This document shows, piece by piece, positions 60,351 through 64,000 of a stretch of 64,000 nucleotides of DNA. Position numbers and translations under genes: made by a program. Under the pieces are notes generated by a model. The model saw nothing but the letters and a program-made list of their open reading frames with translations. It did no database searches and was not told the origin of the DNA. Origin of the DNA: Cladocopium goreaui (Eukaryota > Sar > Dinophyceae > Suessiales > Symbiodiniaceae); NCBI GenBank assembly GCA_947184155.2, contig CAMXCT020002373.1:1-64000 (forward strand), read 5' to 3'. The stretch's first letter is position 1. The number at the start of each line of letters is the position of its first letter.

Positions 60351-60609
60351 ACGTGTTCACAGTAACCCTCGACAACACTCCCCAATAGATGCAAAAGGGG
60401 TGGTTTGTTCAAGACTGCAGTGACTACAGCTGCTCGAGAACCTGGCTTTGAGTATGCGAGTCTTGTTTGCTGATAAAATCCACGAGATGAGGTTACTTTG
60501 AAGGATTTGAAAGATTTGGTGCAGAATGCCCAGCTTTTGTAACAAACTTGTTGTGGGATGAATTCCATTGGACAAGGGTTAGTTGCTGATGACAGATAGT
60601 AAGATATTT
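60351..60609 (+). other. Spacer; short exon-like frame
   Basis: 60395-60469 reads KRGGLFKTAVTTAAREPGFE, YASLVC to TGA. A minus-strand frame of 102 codons also crosses. Unresolved. Confidence 0.25.
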
Positions 60610-60727
60610 TCTTAGATGTTTATTTGGTTGATTCAATCTGGCAATGGACCATGAAAATTAGCTCGGGATCGGAGATTTTTGTGGATAAGATCCATGGGGT
60701 GAGGTTGTAAAGAATGTGGTTTATGTT
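60610..60727 (+). repeat. Direct repeat of about 117 bp, copy 2
   Basis: See 60230-60350. Confidence 0.85.
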
Positions 60728-60831
60728 TACCACATGAAGGGGTCAGTTATGGGTGAACCAGCTCAATGAGTGCTTTGCAGCCCAGGCGATACCCTCGAAC
60801 TTTTCGAGATTTAAGCGAGGTGATCTGGTGA

Positions 60832-61110
60832 TCAAACGAATTGAACCGGTTGCTGGAACTTGACCAGCAGCATCACTCGAGCCGCCCCCTCCTCACCAGC
60901 GATGGGCGCATCCGACTTCGCAACCCTTCGACAGGAACCACCGAAGTCGGGATCCAATGGTCAGAACTGCTGGAAAGAGCACCGCAGTACTTTTCGCTGC
61001 GATATGATCGTATCAGGGCCCGCGAGGAATATGGAAAGGCGGTTCATGGAGAGATTGCTAGAATCGCACGACAATTGGCAACACCACCGCACCTTAGGAA
61101 TGTAACTTGA
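60832..61110 (+). CDS. Coding-like frame, unknown, no ATG start
   Basis: An open frame bounded by TGA upstream and TGA downstream. It reads LTSDGRIRLRNPSTGTTEVG, IQWSELLERAPQYFSLRYDR, IRAREEYGKAVHGEIARIAR and QLATPPHLRNVT. Composition is convincingly protein-like with a long charged helix. A second plus frame is also open across it. It might be an exon or a fragment of a mobile-element protein. No family is recognised. Confidence 0.4.
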   Translation, partial: SNELNRLLELDQQHHSSRPLLTSDGRIRLRNPSTGTTEVGIQWSELLERAPQYFSLRYDRIRAREEYGKAVHGEIARIARQLATPPHLRNVT

Positions 61111-61258
61111 CATGACCTGGCACGTTCTGGTCAGTGTGGCATCCGGAGGATGGTCATGTCAGTGGGTGAGGGGATAAGATCCTGCAGTCCAAGGTTTGGT
61201 TTTTTTCCCCAACAGCGTAAGAATAGCTCCGGTGTGCACTGGTGCAGGCGCCGGGTCA

Positions 61259-61690
61259 GGTTCAATGAGGTTCTGGAGAAGGTTCCGAAGGTTCCGGAGA
61301 AGGTGTGGGAGGCCTTGGTGCAAAGCCATTCAGTTTCAACAGGGTTCCGGAGAAGGTTCCGGAGAAGGTTCCGGTGAAGGTCTGGGCAGAGCCAGGTTAG
61401 GTTCAACAGGGTTCTGGAGAAGGTTCCGGTGAAGGTCTGGGATGCTTTGGTGCAAAGCCAGGGCAAGCCGGGTTATATAGGTTCAACAGGGTTCTGGAGA
61501 AGGTTCCGGTGAAGGTCTGGGAGGCTTCGGTGCAGCCGGTCAGGTTCAACAGGGTTCCGGAGAAGGTTCCGGAGAAGGTTCCAGGAAGCCTTGGTGCAAA
61601 GCCAGGTCAGGTTCAACGGGGTCCGGAGAAGGTTGCGGAGCAGGTCCCGGAGAAGGTTTTGGGAATCTTTGGTGCAGGCCAGGTCAGGAC
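61259..61690 (+). repeat. GGTTCCGGAGAA minisatellite with longer unit
   Basis: Many copies of GGTTCCGGAGAA and GGTTCCGGTGAA lie within a longer pattern that also holds TTGGTGCAAAGCCAG and GTCAGGTTCAACAGG. The longer spacing is irregular. One frame would read VPEK repeats. Confidence 0.85.
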
Positions 61691-61802
61691 AGGGTTTCCA
61701 GCGCTTGGCTTGGCAGCACGCTTCAGAAAGATTTCTAAAAATAAAACGTTGCGGCTGTTGGGCATACCACCGAAGATTATTTTCATTGTTTTGTCTTCTT
61801 AG

Positions 61803-61978
61803 TTTTGAAATTCTGGAGAGTGCTAGTACTTTTCCTTGTCTCCAATTTGCTCAAGGAATTCTTGCAGTCGGTGCGAGATATTCCCAGAGCACGCGTGGAC
61901 ACGATTGAGCAGATTGCTGGTGCAGCTGCTTCGTCTGAAATGCCCGCAGGCAAGAAGGTCCCAACAAACAAATCTTAG
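61803..61978 (+). CDS. Exon-like segment after a strong acceptor
   Basis: TTTTGTCTTCTTAG ends just before. The frame reads KFWRVLVLFLVSNLLKEFLQ, SVRDIPRARVDTIEQIAGAA, ASSEMPAGKKVPTNKS to TAG. A hydrophobic first part, an amphipathic helix, and a basic tail. A second open frame exists over the first half. No family is recognised. Confidence 0.4.
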
Positions 61979-62125
61979 GATTTGGAGAGTTTTGAGTTGA
62001 TTAAGAGAGTCAACTGCAGTTTCTTTGTTTGCCGGCTGTCGGGTTGAAGAGGAGTGAAGAAGAAACCAATTTTTTGGCACTTCTTGTTTTGGTTCTCTGT
62101 TTGGAAACGTTTAACTTGGTAAACC

Positions 62126-62722
62126 TTGAGATCACTCAGACATGCGGATCCGACAGTCCTTGGGCTTGGGGGGAACAAGCCCTCTTGGTCAGAGATGTTA
62201 GAAAACCCCAATCGATCAACAAGATCGCAAAATTTGGTCTTGAGATGCTTGAGGGACGAGCATCTTTTTCTGTCTGGTGGACCGGGCAGAGATGGCAGAG
62301 ACTTCAATCGATCAAGAAGATCGCGTGAGCAGGGAAAATGTCAGAAACAACATGTGTCCCGGGAGATCAGAGCAGTGTTTCGAAACTTTTGCCAGGCTAT
62401 GTGCCTCAATGGTCTGGTTTTTATCCAGGGTTCACGGTCTAAGGTTGTTTTTTATATGCACCTCAGTGTTAGGGTTTTCATCCACAGGGCACGGTTAAAA
62501 ATTAATAAACGCAGATTAAAAAAATTAGGCTTGACCCCAAAACCTATCCCCTCATGTAACCTCAGTACAATTTTTTATCAGGCCTCAAATTTTGGGTTGG
62601 AACCTGGTTTTGATCCAGTTCCCCGAGATAAAATCCATGTCCAAACCCTAAAGGCAGCACCACACGGGGATTATAAACATCTTATCGTTGGTTTTGATGA
62701 TTTTTTGTTTTGTCAATTTTAG
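62126..62722 (+). CDS. 198-codon ORF, unknown product
   Basis: The longest single plus-strand frame outside repeats. The first part is protein-like (GGNKPSWSEMLENPNRSTRS, GRDGRDFNRSRRSREQGKCQ, REIRAVFRNFCQAMCLNGLV) and basic. From about 62500 it becomes AT-driven and less convincing. AATCGATCAA(C/G)AAGATCGC is repeated inside it (62210 and 62305). Another frame is also open from 62029 to 62328. No family is recognised. Confidence 0.3.
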   Translation: MRSLRHADPTVLGLGGNKPSWSEMLENPNRSTRSQNLVLRCLRDEHLFLSGGPGRDGRDFNRSRRSREQGKCQKQHVSREIRAVFRNFCQAMCLNGLVFIQGSRSKVVFYMHLSVRVFIHRARLKINKRRLKKLGLTPKPIPSCNLSTIFYQASNFGLEPGFDPVPRDKIHVQTLKAAPHGDYKHLIVGFDDFLFCQF

Positions 62723-63099
62723 AGCATTTTTAGTCAAAAGTATTCATAGGTTCCTTGTTGATTATTTTATCGGTTATTATTGTTGGGATTAGGATTTGTT
62801 GAGATTGTTGTGACAATGTTTGGTTTATATACGGTAACGACATTTGAATATGTGGAGGGCGGGCCAGACCGCAAGGCCCCGGAGGTAGTATGAAATACCA
62901 GTTCGTATATTTAAATGTAGTTGCAGTATGTTTAAATGAATTGGATTCCGTATGTTTAAATGGCTGGGCGGGCCAAGGAAAACCTTCACGGAGGTAGTCT
63001 AAAATACCTGTTCATATGTTTAAAAATCATCCTCCTGCCAATTTCCACTACTAAATGCTATGACCTAGGTCCCGGAAAGTGAACCAAAAATTTAGTGTG
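62723..63099. repeat. Two-unit direct repeat and flanks
   Basis: GGGCGGGCCA...GGAGGTAGT(A/C)T(G/A)AAATACC...TCATATGTTTAAA occurs at 62858-62920 and 62966-63024. GTATGTTTAAATG occurs several more times between them. Confidence 0.65.
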
Positions 63100-63372
63100 A
63101 AATTTCCAGAAACCATTTAGTAGAGAATCATGATTTTTCAAAAAACAATCAAGTAAACATCTCTAGACCCATGATCCACATTTAGTAGTGAGGTAAAAAT
63201 GATATGTTAACCATATGATGTCAAATGTTGTTTGTTGGGTAAAACCATTTAGTAGAGATGTCAAAATAATGTTGCAAAATCACAGGAACCATTTAGTAGA
63301 GGTTGCGAAGTAGAGTTCATAAAACGGTCACAATGACACGAGACAAAACTGAAAAACCATTTAGTAGAGATT
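63100..63372. repeat. Spaced ACCATTTAGTAGAG motif array
   Basis: ACCATTTAGTAGAG-like words occur near 63112, 63179 (variant), 63244, 63290 and 63357, 45-70 bp apart, with unrelated spacers. Confidence 0.6.
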
Positions 63373-63750
63373 CCCATTCCGTCGCCCCCGATAGCCATTT
63401 GGCCAATCCATGTCCATCAGGATGAATCACGTCAATCCAGATAAATTATTCCTAACGATAAATCAAAGATATTCCTGGGTTGAAGTAAATCAACATGATC
63501 GGGTATACCGCGATATGAAACAACAGAAGTTGGACAAAGATAGCATCCTTGCAGTATCCTGCCATGCCGCCTCCAGTCTAGCCAAGTGCTGCCTCTACTA
63601 AATGGATGGTCATGGGATCAGTCTATCTAGAACTGTTTCAAACAAAGCCCTGTTGCATCCTTGTGTGCCCTATTATCCCTTACGTGCTATGGAACACCAT
63701 TTTGTAGTCCCAAAATGTCAAAAATCTGTCAAGATTTCCCCTGTAGCCAA
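63373..63750. other. No gene recognised
   Basis: A 63-codon plus frame (63410-63601) is unremarkable. CTACTAAATGG at 63595 is the inverse of the preceding motif. Confidence 0.35.
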
Positions 63751-64000
63751 GTGCTGCCTTGCCTTTTTTGGGGGCGATGCCAAATCCCTCGCTTGGGTGT
63801 TTCTTGCTCGTCGGGTGCTGCCTTTCGTGTTTTTTTTTTGCCTTTTTTGGGGGCGATGCCAAATCCCTCGCTTGGGTGTTTCTTGCTCGTCGGGTGCTGC
63901 CTTTCGTGCTTGGGTTCTTTTGTTGCCTTTTTTGGGGGCGATGCCAAATCCCTCGCTTGGGTGTTTCTTGCTCGTCGGGTGCTGCCTTTCGTGTTTGGGT
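63751..64000. repeat. 79-85-bp tandem repeat, running off the window
   Basis: Units beginning GCCTTTTTTGGGGGCGATGC lie at 63761, 63840 and 63925, each continuing CAAATCCCTCGCTTGGGTGT, TTCTTGCTCGTCGGGTGCTG. Unit length varies by a T-rich linker. Minus-strand ORFs over it are repeat-derived. Confidence 0.95.

Noticed and set aside
63100..63372. CRISPR-like spaced repeats
   Set aside because: Repeat words are only about 14 bp, spacing is irregular and copies are few.
1..64000. Dinoflagellate spliced-leader (CCATTTTGGCTCAAG-like) sequences
   Set aside because: I looked for the core and found no convincing match. A genome-wide search would be needed to exclude relics.
1..64000. tRNA or rRNA genes
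   Set aside because: No cloverleaf with paired arms and a GGTTCRANYCC-type box was found by eye. A tRNA scan would settle it.

Overview
The window reads as nuclear DNA of a dinoflagellate, probably a symbiotic (Symbiodiniaceae-like) lineage. This is an inference. It rests on a Ty1/copia retrotransposon of a type I associate with those genomes, on short coding-like islands lost among long AT-rich non-coding stretches, on several short dispersed inverted-repeat families in very high copy, and on a TTTAGGG-like telomeric motif. There is no bacterial operon structure. I found no rRNA, tRNA, CRISPR array or spliced-leader gene. No host gene could be named with confidence.

Layout. 1-7.3 kb: AT-rich DNA packed with short inverted-repeat elements, plus two weak coding-like segments (about 5.2 and 6.5 kb). 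7.3-15.8 kb: one complete Ty1/copia element on the minus strand, with identical 207-bp LTRs, a 5-bp TSD, an initiator-Met-type primer binding site, and two long ORFs that together hold Gag, protease, a cytosine-C5-methyltransferase-like domain, integrase, reverse transcriptase and RNase H. The second ORF ends in a tail with a signal-peptide-like stretch, N-glycosylation sequons, a membrane span, a helical part and a Cys-rich end. The reading frame is broken once inside integrase. 15.8-40.9 kb: short elements with plus-strand exon-like islands (20.3-22.7, 25.7, 33.1, 36.0, 37.7, 38.8, 40.8 kb). 40.9-43.5 kb: a nested satellite array and a 194-bp tandem array. 43.5-54 kb: more short elements, exon-like islands, and a broken HAD-like gene fragment (49.0-49.5 kb). 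54.0-55.1 kb: a compound array of CTC, 40-bp and 12-bp repeats. 55.1-64 kb: further elements, a cluster of plus-strand exon-like segments (57.9-58.8 kb), several minisatellites and a terminal 79-85-bp tandem repeat that runs off the window.

Short repeat families, named here for convenience. A: about 105 bp, ends CTGGTTGGTGG/CCACCAACCAG. B: about 105-120 bp, TA-flanked, ends CCCTCTGGTAA/TTACCAGAGGG. C: about 135 bp, ends TACAGGATGG/CCATCCTGTA. D: about 90 bp, ends around GGATCCATG. E-K are lower-copy repeats. The most interesting pattern is that every recognisable A copy (about 19, plus fragments) lies in the same orientation, and it matches nearly all exon-like islands. B copies occur both ways. 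Most A copies also carry a CTGAC branch-point-like motif followed by TTTTTCAG, so A looks like an introner-type or otherwise transcription-linked element. The other main result is the copia element, with its embedded methyltransferase-like domain and envelope-like tail.
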